Assembly (NCBI GenBank): GCA_963711705.1
Contig: CAVQFM010000025.1
Location: 1 to 64,000, forward strand
Direction of reading: 5' to 3'
DNA length: 64,000 nucleotides
Source of the DNA: RYN-230 sp963711705
GTDB taxonomy: Bacteria; Actinomycetota; Actinomycetes; Streptosporangiales; Streptosporangiaceae
Below are positions 15,009-23,659 of this stretch, in pieces. Made by a program: the position numbers and the translations under genes. Under the pieces are notes generated by a model. That model was not told the DNA's origin, made no database searches, and saw only the letters and a program-made list of their open reading frames with translations. Each line of letters opens with the position of its first letter. Position 1 is the stretch's first letter.

Positions 15009-17846
15009 CTAACCCCGCTTGAAGCCCGTCGGGCTGGGACCCGGGGTGGGCGGCGTGCTGGCCTGGGCGGTCGGGACCGGGAGGGTCGGGTTGGGGTCCG
15101 GGTTACCGTTCCCATTCCCGTTCCCATTCCCGTTCCCATTGCCGCCGCCGTTGCCGAAGCAGTGGTGGAAGAACACAACCCCCTGGCAGGTGCTGCGCGG
15201 GTTGGGGTGCTTGTGCGGCTTGGGCGCGTTCGGGCCGAGCAGGTTCCAGGTCGAGCCGCCGAAGTCCGGGGCCGGGAACGCCTGCGGCGTGGTGTCCAGG
15301 AACTGCTGCTCCATGAAGTTGTGCCAGATGGTGGCGGGCTCCTGACCGCCGTAGCCCTGCAGGCCGGCCAGCCCGTAGAGGGTCTGCACCCCGGCGGGCG
15401 GCGCGCTCTCCTGGTTGGCCGCGGCCTCGCAGCCGGCCACCTTCTGCGGGCAGCCCTGCTGGTTGGTGAACAGGCCCACGGCCAGGCTGAACTGCGGGAT
15501 GGCGCCGATGAAGAACGCCGACTGGGACAGGTTGGTGGTCCCGGTCTTGGCGATGACCGCCCGTCCGTCAGTCAGTCCCGCGGTGGCCGCGGTGCCGCCC
15601 GGCTTGGTGTCGAAGGACAGCGCGTAGTCCACGTCGGACGCCTCATCCGGGGTCAGCACCATGTGCGTGGCCGGCTTCGCAGTGGTGGTGGTCATCGCGG
15701 CGCCGGGCTTCTGCTGCTGGATCCGCAGGATCACGTGCGGCGCGATGTACATGCCGTCGTTGGCCAGCGTGGAGAACGTGCTGGCCTGCTCCTCGACGGT
15801 GAGCGACGCCTGGCCCAGCGCGGTGCCGACCTCACTGCCCATACCGGTGAGCCCCGAGGCCTCGGTGTCCACGCCGAAGTCCTTGGCCAGGTTGACGACG
15901 TTCTGCCCGTCGGTGCCCGCGACCCGGTGATACAGGTCGGTGTAGGCGGTGTTCAGCGACTCGGCCGACGCGGTCACCACGCTGACCCCGGCCGCCTGGG
16001 CGTCGCCCGCGTCGTTGCCGACCTGGTACCAGCTTTTGTAGTCCGCCGCCGTGGGCGGGTTCCAGCTGGCGTACGTCGTCGGGTCCGCGACCGGCGGGAT
16101 CCACAGCGGCGAGTGCCCGTCCAGGATGCTGGTCTTGACGCTCATCCCCTGCTTCCGGGCCATCGCCAGCACGTAGGGCTTGAACGACGAGCCGACCTGC
16201 TCCCGGTTCTGCAGCGCCATGTCCCACTGGCAGCGGATCCTGGCGCACTTCTTCGCCGGGGAGTTGAAGTTGGGCCCGCTGTACATGGCCCAGATCTCCC
16301 CGCTGTTCGGCTGCTCCAGCACCGCGCCCGCGTGCACGTAGTTGGGCACGTGGCCGAACAGCTTCTCTTCCTGCCGCACCGACGCGTAGAGCGCGTTCAT
16401 CATCGGCCTGCTGAACGTGGTGACCACGGTCAGCCCGCCGCTGGCGATCTCCGTCGGGGTGTAGTGGTAGGTGTTCTCCAGTTCCCGCTGGACGGCCTCC
16501 ATGATGTAGCCGCGGTAGCCGCCCCAGGTGTTGTGGAACGCCTTCGCGATCTTGGGGAACTTCTGCTGGGCCGCCTTCTGCGAGCTCAGCGTGCCCATGT
16601 CGACCATGCTCTGCAGCACGTAGTGCCAGCGGTAGACCAGCGCCTGGTAGGCGGCGCCCGCCTTCGGGCTGGGGTCGTAGTAGCTGGGGGCCTGCGGCAT
16701 GGCCGCGATCATCGCGGCCTGGGCGACGCTCAGCTTGCTGACCGGCTTGCCGAAGTAGGTCTGGGCCGCGGCGCCGAAACCGTACATGTTGGGCCCGGTG
16801 GGCACCGTGTTCATGTAGTTGGTCAGGATCCAGTCCTTGGACTTGCTCTGCGCCAGCTTCTCGGCGACGAAGATCTCCTTGATCTTCCGGGTCGCGGTCT
16901 CCGCGGTGCCGATGCCCAGGTAGTAGTTGCGGACCAGCTGCTGGGTGATGGTCGAGCCGCCCTGCTGCACCGAGCCGCTGGTCAGGTCGGCGATGCCCGC
17001 CCGGATGATGCCGACCGGCGAGACGCCGCCCTCGTGGTAGAAGTGCTTGTCCTCCGCCGCGACCATGGCGTTCTTGACCATGTTCGGGATCTGGGTGGAC
17101 GACAGGATCTGCCGGTCGGTCTGGCCGAACATCCCGACCAGCGTCCTGCCGTCCCGGAAATAGACGTGCGAGGCCTGCCCGGTGGCGAACTGCGAGGCCA
17201 CCGGGATGGGCGTCTGGGAGTAGGCGTAGAAGAACCCGACGACCAGCAGCACGATGAAGCCGCCCCCGGTGCACGCGGCCAGGACCAGCGCCTTCTTCCA
17301 GGTCCAGCGGCGCCACCAGTCGCCCTTCTGGTGGGTGCGGCCCGGCCCGCGGCCGCCGCCGCCGCGGCCGTTCCCGCCGCCCCGCCGGCCACCCATCCCG
17401 GCGGCCCGCTGCAGATCCCGGTCCCGGCGGGGTGCGCCGCCCCGGTGGTCGCCGCTGCGGTACCCGCTGCCGCCCGGATAGCTGGCGGCGGCCACGTTGC
17501 CGGTGGCCGGGTAGCCGTCGGTGCCGAGCTGTGCGGCCAGCCGCTCCTTGAGCGTCAGCCCCGGGTCGCTGCTGCCCCGCCGGGGCGCCCGGCGCGCGCC
17601 GCCCCGCCCGCGGCCACTGGCCGCCTGGCGGTTCGCCATCCGGTGGCCGCCCTCCGGCCCGGCGCCGCCGTCCCAGCGGTAGTCCTCCTGGCGCCGGTAT
17701 CCACGGTCTGCCCCGTCACTGCCCCCCCGGGGGTAACCCCCAGCACGTCCAGCTGGGTCGCCGCGCTGACCGTTCCGGACCCGGCCGGAACGGCGCCACT
17801 CGCCGCCATCCGGGGGGTAAGCACCGGGAGAGTCTGGGTTACTCAC
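15009..17846 (-). CDS. Bifunctional class A penicillin-binding protein
   Basis: A 945-residue peptidoglycan synthase. A basic, disordered N-terminal tail of about 220 residues precedes one membrane helix (VLAACTGGGFIVLLVVGFFY). The GT51 transglycosylase follows with AAEDKHFYHEGG, QQGGSTITQQLVRN and RKIKEIFVAEKL. The transpeptidase has SxxK as GSSFKPY, SxN as SLN, and KTG as AKTGTT. The C-terminus is a Gly/Asn repeat and a Pro-rich end, unusual in length. The GTG at 17846 follows GAGGA. This gene, DUF5318, PadR and the inositol-phosphate synthase sit in an order common in actinobacteria. The enzyme polymerises and crosslinks glycan strands outside the membrane. Confidence 0.94.
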   Translation of the reverse strand: MSNPDSPGAYPPDGGEWRRSGRVRNGQRGDPAGRAGGYPRGGSDGADRGYRRQEDYRWDGGAGPEGGHRMANRQAASGRGRGGARRAPRRGSSDPGLTLKERLAAQLGTDGYPATGNVAAASYPGGSGYRSGDHRGGAPRRDRDLQRAAGMGGRRGGGNGRGGGGRGPGRTHQKGDWWRRWTWKKALVLAACTGGGFIVLLVVGFFYAYSQTPIPVASQFATGQASHVYFRDGRTLVGMFGQTDRQILSSTQIPNMVKNAMVAAEDKHFYHEGGVSPVGIIRAGIADLTSGSVQQGGSTITQQLVRNYYLGIGTAETATRKIKEIFVAEKLAQSKSKDWILTNYMNTVPTGPNMYGFGAAAQTYFGKPVSKLSVAQAAMIAAMPQAPSYYDPSPKAGAAYQALVYRWHYVLQSMVDMGTLSSQKAAQQKFPKIAKAFHNTWGGYRGYIMEAVQRELENTYHYTPTEIASGGLTVVTTFSRPMMNALYASVRQEEKLFGHVPNYVHAGAVLEQPNSGEIWAMYSGPNFNSPAKKCARIRCQWDMALQNREQVGSSFKPYVLAMARKQGMSVKTSILDGHSPLWIPPVADPTTYASWNPPTAADYKSWYQVGNDAGDAQAAGVSVVTASAESLNTAYTDLYHRVAGTDGQNVVNLAKDFGVDTEASGLTGMGSEVGTALGQASLTVEEQASTFSTLANDGMYIAPHVILRIQQQKPGAAMTTTTAKPATHMVLTPDEASDVDYALSFDTKPGGTAATAGLTDGRAVIAKTGTTNLSQSAFFIGAIPQFSLAVGLFTNQQGCPQKVAGCEAAANQESAPPAGVQTLYGLAGLQGYGGQEPATIWHNFMEQQFLDTTPQAFPAPDFGGSTWNLLGPNAPKPHKHPNPRSTCQGVVFFHHCFGNGGGNGNGNGNGNGNGNPDPNPTLPVPTAQASTPPTPGPSPTGFKRG
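15102..15140. repeat. Short tandem repeat encoding Gly-Asn
   Basis: Repeats of a 12-base unit (CCGTTCCCATTC on the plus strand) encode alternating Gly-Asn near the C-terminus of the penicillin-binding protein. It is a low-complexity stretch that could vary in copy number. Confidence 0.7.
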
Positions 17847-18011
17847 GCGTCCTCACTGGTTGGGAGAGGCAGTCGTGGGCCGTCCGCCGGCCGCCGGGCC
17901 TCACGGTATCCGGTGGCGCGAGCCGCCCGGCGCAGGTTAGAAATTCGTCACATCTGCATAGCGTGTGCTTGACCTGCTCGCCCTGGCTGAGCGGCGGGAC
18001 CTGCCAGGCCG

Positions 18012-18416
18012 TCAGTCGCTGGCACGGGCTCGCCGACTGCGCCGGGCGGGTGGCTCGCCGGTGCCGAGAACATAGGACGAGGCAAGGTGGTTCCAGGCAC
18101 AACTTTGGCAGACCTCGACCACATATACCCGGAACTCCCCGTATTCGGACGCCATCTCGGCTAGTTCCGGTCCCTGCTTTACCCGCCCGGCGTAGGGCCC
18201 GAGCTCGTCGCCGTACACGTAGGTAACGTGCGTGAGCTTGCTCCGCCGGCAGATCGGGCAGGCGGTGTCCGTCGCCTCGCCGTGGAACTTGGCCGCGCGG
18301 AGCAGGTAGGGGTGGGCATCGCAGACGTCGGCGATCGTGGTGTGCCCGGACAGCACGGAAGCGAGCGTGGCCCGCCGGGCCAGCCCGTAATCCACCACCG
18401 ATCGCCGGCTTCCCAC
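18012..18416 (-). CDS. DUF5318 family protein with zinc-ribbon-like cysteines
   Basis: A 134-residue protein of the actinobacterial DUF5318 family, function unknown. It starts VGSRRSVVDYGLARRATLA, contains the metal-binding pattern TACPICRRSKL and a second Cys pair in VEVCQSCAWNH, and ends SSYVLGTGEP plus a basic tail. Four cysteines in CxxC pairs suggest a structural Zn2+ site. The GTG at 18416 is chosen because TACGCT lies six bases ahead, the leaderless arrangement, and because this matches family N-termini. It sits between the penicillin-binding protein and the divergent padR gene, as in related genomes. Confidence 0.82.
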   Translation of the reverse strand: MGSRRSVVDYGLARRATLASVLSGHTTIADVCDAHPYLLRAAKFHGEATDTACPICRRSKLTHVTYVYGDELGPYAGRVKQGPELAEMASEYGEFRVYVVEVCQSCAWNHLASSYVLGTGEPPARRSRRARASD

Positions 18417-18422
18417 TCCTTC

Positions 18423-18428
18423 AGCGTA
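18423..18428 (-). promoter_or_regulatory. -10 element of leaderless DUF5318 promoter (TACGCT-N6-GTG)
   Basis: On the minus strand TACGCT is followed by GAAGGA and the GTG start at 18416. The spacing equals that of the TAGGCT promoters elsewhere in the window. Confidence 0.5.
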
Positions 18429-18527
18429 CGACGCGAGCAGCACAGCCCCGGGAGCAGATGGCCCGCTGGCGATGGATGCGCCCGGCCGGTAACGGTTGCG
18501 GCATTGGCCAACCCGGCATATCTTTGC

Positions 18528-18548
18528 GATGTATCGGTTCGATACATC
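18528..18548. promoter_or_regulatory. Perfect palindrome, probable PadR operator
   Basis: Nine-base arms GATGTATCG (18528-18536) and CGATACATC (18540-18548) flank GTT. The ATGT...ACAT core is the known pattern for PadR-family operators. A further half-site GTACAT follows downstream. It lies between the divergent DUF5318 and padR genes, 50 bases before the padR start, so autoregulation is likely. Confidence 0.75.
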
Positions 18549-18597
18549 GATTCGGTACATAGGCCAGCTCGACCGGGCGAGGGGAGGTACCCGCGGC

Positions 18598-19221
18598 ATG
18601 GTCGGCCAACGATCGCGCGTGCTCGAGCTCGCGGTGCTCGGGCTGCTGCATGAGGCGCCCATGCACGGCTACGAGCTGCGCAAGCGGCTCAACGCGACGC
18701 TGGGCGCGTTCCGGGCGTTCGGCTACGGGTCGCTGTACCCGTGCCTGAAGGAACTGCTGGCCCACGGGCTGATCGCCGAGGAAGCCCCGGAGACCACGGA
18801 CGGCGCGGCCAAGCCGCTGTCCCGCCGGTCCAAGATCGTCTACCGGCTGACCGCGGACGGCAAGGAACGGCTGCAGCAGCTGCTCGCCGAGTCCGGCCCG
18901 GACGCCTGGGAGGACGACGGGTTCGGCGTGCACTTCGCGTTCTTCAGCCAGACCCAGGCCGACATCAGGCTGCGGATCCTGGAAGGCCGGCGCAGCCGGC
19001 TGGAGGAGCGGCTGGACGGTGTGCGCGCCGCGATGGCCCGGACCCGGGAGCGCATGGACAGCTACACCCTTGAGCTGCACCGGCATGGCCTGGAGTCCGT
19101 TGAGCGGGAGGTGCGCTGGCTCAACGAGCTGATCGCGTCCGAGCGCGAGGCCGACATCGGGCCGGGACGGGGCGGTGCGCACCATCCGGGCGGCCGGGCT
19201 GATCCCGGCGCAGCAGACTGA
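18598..19221 (+). CDS. PadR-family transcriptional regulator
   Basis: A 207-residue winged-helix regulator. The N-terminal PadR domain is clear: LELAVLGLLHEAPMHGYEL, then FRAFGYGSLYPCLKELLAHGLI, and the wing KIVYRLTADGKERL. The C-terminal half forms a long helical, coiled-coil-like dimerisation region (RILEGRRSRLEERLDGVRAA and following). The ATG at 18598 is preceded by GGGGAGG; the frame is open upstream through the palindromic operator, which is not coding. The gene lies 52 bases before the inositol-3-phosphate synthase gene on the same strand, and the pairing is widespread in actinobacteria. It probably represses itself and perhaps that synthase. Confidence 0.93.
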   Translation: MVGQRSRVLELAVLGLLHEAPMHGYELRKRLNATLGAFRAFGYGSLYPCLKELLAHGLIAEEAPETTDGAAKPLSRRSKIVYRLTADGKERLQQLLAESGPDAWEDDGFGVHFAFFSQTQADIRLRILEGRRSRLEERLDGVRAAMARTRERMDSYTLELHRHGLESVEREVRWLNELIASEREADIGPGRGGAHHPGGRADPGAAD

Positions 19222-19273
19222 CTGGAGAAATCTGACGCCGACACCGAGTGCGGCGAGAGAAGGAGTAAACCCC

Positions 19274-20353
19274 ATGGGTTCGGTTCGGGTAGCCATTGTC
19301 GGCGTGGGCAACTGCGCCAGCTCCCTGGTCCAGGGCGTGGAGTACTACAAGCATGCCGACCCTGAGGCCCGGGTCCCCGGGCTCATGCACGTCAGGTTCG
19401 GCCCGTACCACGTCCGCGACGTAGAGTTCGTGGCCGCGTTCGACGTGGATGCCAAGAAGGTGGGCCGGGATCTGGCCGAAGCCATCGGGGCGAGCGAGAA
19501 CAACACCATCAAGATCGCTGACGTGCCGCCGACCGGCATCACCGTGCAGCGCGGCCCCACCCTGGACGGCCTGGGCGAGTACTACCAGGAGATGATCTCC
19601 GAGTCGCCCGACCCGGCGGTGGACGTCACCGCGGCGCTCCGCGAGTCCAGCGCCGACGTGCTGGTCAGCTACCTCCCGGTGGGCTCCGAGCTGGCCGACC
19701 GGTACTACGCGCAGTGCGCCATCGACGCCGGCGTGGCGTTCGTGAACGCGCTGCCGGTGTTCCTCGCCTCGGACCCGGAGTGGGCGGCCAAGTTCACCGC
19801 GGCCGGCGTGCCGATCATCGGCGACGACATCAAGTCGCAGGTCGGCGCGACCATCACGCACCGGGTGCTGGCCAAGCTGTTCGAGGACCGCGGCGTGGAG
19901 CTGCTCCGCACCTACCAGCTCAACTTCGGCGGCAACATGGACTTCATGAACATGCTGGAGCGCAAGCGGCTGGTGTCCAAGAAGGTGTCCAAGACCCAGT
20001 CGGTCACCTCGCAGATCCCGCATGAGATGGAGAAGGCCGCGGTGCACATCGGCCCGTCTGACCACGTGCCCTGGCTGGACGACCGGAAGTTCGCTTACAT
20101 CCGGCTCGAGGGCCGGGCCTTCGGGGACGTCCCGATGAACCTCGAGTACAAGCTGGAGGTGTGGGACTCGCCGAACTCCGCGGGCGTGATCATCGACGCG
20201 ATCCGCGCGGCCATGATCGCCAAGGACCGCGGCATCGGCGGCCCGGTGCTGTCCGCCGCGTCGTACTTCATGAAGTCCCCGCCCGAGCAGTACGGCGACG
20301 ACACCGCCCGCGACCTGGTGGAGAAATTCATCCGCGGCGAAGTCGAGAGGTAG
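19274..20353 (+). CDS. ino1: Inositol-3-phosphate synthase
   Basis: A 359-residue NAD-dependent enzyme that converts glucose 6-phosphate to 1L-myo-inositol 3-phosphate, the first step toward phosphatidylinositol, mycothiol and related actinobacterial products. The Rossmann motif VAIVGVGNCASSLVQG is at the N-terminus; the catalytic and tetramerisation domain carries GDDIKSQVGATITHR and LNFGGNMDFMNM, and LVSKKVSKTQSVTSQ supplies the conserved lysines. The ATG at 19274 is set by GAAGGAG eight bases ahead. It follows padR and is followed with no gap by a cupin gene. Length and motifs match the actinobacterial form. Confidence 0.96.
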   Translation: MGSVRVAIVGVGNCASSLVQGVEYYKHADPEARVPGLMHVRFGPYHVRDVEFVAAFDVDAKKVGRDLAEAIGASENNTIKIADVPPTGITVQRGPTLDGLGEYYQEMISESPDPAVDVTAALRESSADVLVSYLPVGSELADRYYAQCAIDAGVAFVNALPVFLASDPEWAAKFTAAGVPIIGDDIKSQVGATITHRVLAKLFEDRGVELLRTYQLNFGGNMDFMNMLERKRLVSKKVSKTQSVTSQIPHEMEKAAVHIGPSDHVPWLDDRKFAYIRLEGRAFGDVPMNLEYKLEVWDSPNSAGVIIDAIRAAMIAKDRGIGGPVLSAASYFMKSPPEQYGDDTARDLVEKFIRGEVER

Positions 20354-20701
20354 ATGAGGATTCTGCAGGGGGCGGGCGCGTTCACCGCGCCCGCCTCTGG
20401 TAGCGGCGCTCACTGGGCCGAGCAGCTGCGGGTCAGTGATCTTTCGGTGGGCACCTACTCGGTGCCCGCGGGCGGCGTGGATGACCAGGAGCCGCACACC
20501 GAGGACGAGATCTACGTGGTGACCTCAGGACGGGCGCGGCTGGTGGCCGGCGGGCAGAGCGCCCCGGTTGGCCCGGGTGCGGTTATCTATGTGCCCGCGG
20601 GTGAGGAGCACCGCTTTACCGGCATCACCGAGGACCTTTCGCTGCTGGTGCTGTTCGCGCCGGCCGAGTACACCCGCCGCCCGGGCGGCCCGCCCGCCTA
20701 G
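20354..20701 (+). CDS. Cupin-domain protein
   Basis: A 115-residue single-domain cupin. The metal-binding motif 1 is present as EPHTEDEIYVVTSGRARL (His and two acidic residues), and motif 2 as VPAGEEHRF. Such proteins bind Fe, Mn or Zn and may be isomerases, dioxygenases or sensors; which one cannot be told. Its ATG begins on the base after the ino1 stop codon, so it is translated by coupling with that gene, and a link to inositol or sugar metabolism is plausible. It has no own ribosome site worth naming. It ends 27 bases before a leaderless transporter gene. Confidence 0.85.
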   Translation: MRILQGAGAFTAPASGSGAHWAEQLRVSDLSVGTYSVPAGGVDDQEPHTEDEIYVVTSGRARLVAGGQSAPVGPGAVIYVPAGEEHRFTGITEDLSLLVLFAPAEYTRRPGGPPA

Positions 20702-20716
20702 CGGCAGCACCCGCCG

Positions 20717-20722
20717 TAGGCT
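20717..20722 (+). promoter_or_regulatory. -10 element of leaderless promoter (TAGGCT-N6-GTG)
   Basis: TAGGCT, six bases, then the GTG at 20729. There is no ribosome site ahead of the gene and no clear -35 box. The identical hexamer and spacing recur at 36519 and 52829. Confidence 0.65.
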
Positions 20723-20728
20723 GAGCGG

Positions 20729-22117
20729 GTGACCCACCTGGCCGGCGTGATGGCGAAGCTGCGCGGCCGGCGTCCCAGCTCATCGTTCCTCACCGACCTG
20801 CGGATCGTGCTCCGCGAGCGGGATTTCCGGCGGCTGTTCGCGACCCGGCTGATCTCGCAGACCGGCGACGGGGTGTTCACCGCCGGCCTCGGCTCGTACG
20901 TGTTCTTCAACAACACCACGTTCCCCGACCCAGCCTCGGCCGCGGCCGCGTTCGCCGTGCTGTACCTGCCCTACTCGCTGATCGGCCCGTTCGCCGGGGT
21001 GTTCATCGACCGCTGGTCGCGCCGCCAGATCCTGGTCTGGTCCGCACTGCTGCGGGCACTGTTCGTCGCGCTCACCGCCGGGCTGGTGGCCTCGGGCAAG
21101 CTCGGTGTCCCGCTGTACATCGGCGTCCTGCTGGTGCTCGGGGTCAACCGGTTCTTCCTGTCCTCGCTGTCGGCCGCGCTGCCGCACGTGGTGGCCGGGG
21201 ACAAGCTGGTGATGGCCAACGCGGTGTCCCCGACCGCGGGCGGGATCATGGCCTCGATCGGCGGGATCGTCGGCCTCGGCGTGCACGTGCTCACCGGCGG
21301 CGGCCAGGGCGGCTCGGCCATCACCCTGCTGGTCGGGGGGCTGTGCTACGTGCTGGCCAGCCTGGTCGCCCGGACCATGGCCCCCGATCTGCTCGGGCCC
21401 ATCCACGGCCCGGGCGACGCGCAGCCGGGCCGGCTGCGCAGCGAACTGGCCGGTGTGCTGGCCGGCCTGGTGGCCGGGGCCCGGTATGTCGCGCGGCGCC
21501 GCGGGCCGGCCGCCGCGCTGGGCGCCACCGGCGGCAACCGCTTCCTGTACGGGATCTTGTTCCTGATGTCGATCCTGCTCTACCGCAACTACTTCTACCG
21601 GTCGGCCAGCGCCAACACCGCGCTCAGCCATTTCCTTGTGCTGGTCATCGTGTCGGCAGTGGGCTACGCCTGCGCCGCGCTGATCACCCCGCAGATCACC
21701 AAGCGGATGAGCAAGCCCGCCTGGATCACGCTGCTGCTGGCCAGCGCGGCGGTGGTGGTCGGCCCGCTGGGCCAGACGTTCAGCCAGGCCGCGTTCCTGG
21801 TCATCGGGTTCTGGCTGAACCTGGCCGGGCAGGGCGTGGCTATCTGCGCGACCACGATCCTGCAGGAGCAGGTGGACGACAGTTACCGGGGCCGGGTGTT
21901 CGCGTTCTACGACATGACGTTCAACATCACGTTCGTCGCCGGGGCCGCGCTGAGCGCGGTGTTCATGCCGGCCAGTGGCCATTCACCGGTCATCGTCGGG
22001 CTGGTCGCGGTGGGCTTCGCGGTCGCCTCGGCCGGCTACTGGGTGTCCTCCCGCGAAGGACCGGACGGCGGCGAGCTGCCCAGCCCGGCCTCACCGGCCC
22101 AGCGCCGCAGTTCCTGA
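20729..22117 (+). CDS. MFS transporter
   Basis: A 462-residue membrane protein with about 12 hydrophobic helices, of the major facilitator superfamily (MFS_3/enterobactin-exporter-like). It opens with RDFRRLFATRLISQTGDGVF, a typical first-helix segment, and carries the loop GVFIDRWSRRQILV between helices 2 and 3. A later loop has QEQVDDSYRGRVFAFYDMTF, typical of this branch. Members export drugs or metabolites by proton exchange. The last 82 bases overlap the convergent CCA-adding enzyme gene, so the two 3' ends share sequence. The GTG start is leaderless. No operon partner or substrate is evident. Confidence 0.88.
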   Translation: MTHLAGVMAKLRGRRPSSSFLTDLRIVLRERDFRRLFATRLISQTGDGVFTAGLGSYVFFNNTTFPDPASAAAAFAVLYLPYSLIGPFAGVFIDRWSRRQILVWSALLRALFVALTAGLVASGKLGVPLYIGVLLVLGVNRFFLSSLSAALPHVVAGDKLVMANAVSPTAGGIMASIGGIVGLGVHVLTGGGQGGSAITLLVGGLCYVLASLVARTMAPDLLGPIHGPGDAQPGRLRSELAGVLAGLVAGARYVARRRGPAAALGATGGNRFLYGILFLMSILLYRNYFYRSASANTALSHFLVLVIVSAVGYACAALITPQITKRMSKPAWITLLLASAAVVVGPLGQTFSQAAFLVIGFWLNLAGQGVAICATTILQEQVDDSYRGRVFAFYDMTFNITFVAGAALSAVFMPASGHSPVIVGLVAVGFAVASAGYWVSSREGPDGGELPSPASPAQRRSS

Positions 22118-23538
22118 GTGGCCCGCTCCTTGCCCAGCGGGCCGTGCTCCATCCGCAGGTCGAGCAGATAGTCGTAGGCCCGGCCCACATCGCGGCCCGG
22201 GGACAGCCCGAGGATGCTCATGATTTCGTGACCGTCCAGGTCGGGCCGGATCTTCTTGAGTTCCTCCTGGGCGCTGAGCGTGGCGATACGCGCTTCGAGC
22301 CCGTCCTGGGCCCGGGCCAGCCGGGCCGCCTTGGCCTTGTTCCGCGTGGTGCAGTCGGCCCGGGTCAGCACCTGCAGCCGGGTCAGCAGCGGGCCGGCGT
22401 CCCGGACGTACCGGCGGACCGCCGAGTCCGTCCACTCCCCCGGGCCGTAGCCGTGGAAGCGCAGGTGCAGCGAGATCAGCGTGGACACGTCGGCCACCAC
22501 CGACGAGGGAAAGCGCAGCGCCTTGAGCCGGCTCCGGGCCATGGCCGCGCCGACCGCCTCGTGGTGGTGGAACGCCACCCGGCCGTCTGGCAGCTTCGAC
22601 CGGGTCTTCGGCTTGCCGATGTCATGCAGCAGCGCCGCCAGCCGGAGCACCAGGTCGGGCTGGAGCCCGTACGGCTCCTCCAGGCCGATGGACTGCTCCA
22701 GCACGGTCAGCGAGTGCTGGTACACGTCCTTGTGCCGCAGGTGCTCGTCGGTCTCCAGCCGCAGCCGGGGCACCTCGGGCAGCACCACGTCGGCCACCCC
22801 GGTGTCCACCAGCAGCGTGATACCGCGGACCGGGTCGCGCGGTCCCGGCGCGAGCATCAGCTTGGTCAGCTCGTCGCGGATCCGTTCGGCCGAGACCACG
22901 CTGAGCCGGGGCGCCAGCTCGCGCATGGCCACCGCCACGTCCGGCGCTACCGTGAAGCGGAGCTGGGCGGCGAACCGCGCCGCGCGCATGATGCGCAGCG
23001 CGTCGTCGTTGAACGAGTCGGCCGGCCGGCCCGGGGTGCGCAGCACGCCTTCCTTCAGGTCCGCCATCCCGCCGAACGGGTCGACCAGTTCCATCGACGG
23101 GAGCCGGGCGGCCATCGCGTTGACCGTGAAGTCGCGCCGCCGAAGATCCTCTTCCAGGGACGTGCCGTACTCGACCGTGGCCGGCTTGCGCGACTCACGC
23201 CGGTAGCTCTCGCTCCGGTAGGTGGTGATCTCGAAGATCGTGCCGCCCTTGCGCAGCCCGACCGTGCCGAACTCGATCCCGGTTTCCCACACCTTGTCGG
23301 CCCAGCCCCGGGTGATCTCCAGGACCCGCTCCGGCCGGGCGTCGGTGGCCAGGTCCAGGTCGCTGATCGGGCGGCCGAGGAAAACGTCGCGCACCGAGCC
23401 GCCCACCAGCGCCAGCTCATGCCCATGGCGGGCGAACAGGCGGCCCAGGTCAGCGGCGGGCGCGGCGGCCTGGCGGAGCAGCGCGGCGGCGGCTTTCCGC
23501 TGATCGGGACGCAGCGGCGGGGTATCCGGCACGGGCAT
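22036..23538 (-). CDS. CCA tRNA nucleotidyltransferase with HD domain
   Basis: A 500-residue enzyme that adds or repairs the 3' CCA end of tRNAs. The nucleotidyltransferase head has LVGGSVRDVFLGRP and SDLDLATDA, supplying the G-G-x-x-R and D-x-D residues. The RRDFTVNAMA segment follows, then the RNA-binding region (DDALRIMRAARFAAQL). An HD phosphohydrolase domain is seen in LLHDIGKPKTR and VAFHHHEAVGA. The tRNA-Ile in this window lacks an encoded CCA, consistent with need for this enzyme. The ATG at 23538 has no clear ribosome site. It is divergent from DUF6049 and MurJ, an arrangement found across actinobacteria. Confidence 0.94.
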   Translation of the reverse strand: MPVPDTPPLRPDQRKAAAALLRQAAAPAADLGRLFARHGHELALVGGSVRDVFLGRPISDLDLATDARPERVLEITRGWADKVWETGIEFGTVGLRKGGTIFEITTYRSESYRRESRKPATVEYGTSLEEDLRRRDFTVNAMAARLPSMELVDPFGGMADLKEGVLRTPGRPADSFNDDALRIMRAARFAAQLRFTVAPDVAVAMRELAPRLSVVSAERIRDELTKLMLAPGPRDPVRGITLLVDTGVADVVLPEVPRLRLETDEHLRHKDVYQHSLTVLEQSIGLEEPYGLQPDLVLRLAALLHDIGKPKTRSKLPDGRVAFHHHEAVGAAMARSRLKALRFPSSVVADVSTLISLHLRFHGYGPGEWTDSAVRRYVRDAGPLLTRLQVLTRADCTTRNKAKAARLARAQDGLEARIATLSAQEELKKIRPDLDGHEIMSILGLSPGRDVGRAYDYLLDLRMEHGPLGKERATQELRRWAGEAGLGSSPPSGPSREDTQ

Positions 23539-23646
23539 TGAGGGTATGGCCTAGACGAGGCCGGGGGAAATCCGGGGAGTCCGGACGCCCGCAGCAACGC
23601 GACCTACTTATTGGGACACTCCGCAAGAGTACTCAGGGAACGGCAA

Positions 23647-23652
23647 TACCAT
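23647..23652 (+). promoter_or_regulatory. Possible -10 element of leaderless promoter (TACCAT-N7-ATG)
   Basis: TACCAT lies seven bases before the ATG at 23660 of the DUF6049 gene, and no ribosome site is seen in between. Confidence 0.4.
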
Positions 23653-23659
23653 TTCCGGC

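Noticed and set aside
14775..17972. A very long plus-strand open frame (over 1,000 codons) across the penicillin-binding protein gene
   Set aside because: It is antisense to clear transglycosylase and transpeptidase motifs, is Gly/Arg/Val-biased and is caused by high GC3 of the minus-strand gene. The same reasoning removes long antisense frames at 3.8-6.2 kb, 21.3-23.5 kb and 26.2-27.6 kb.
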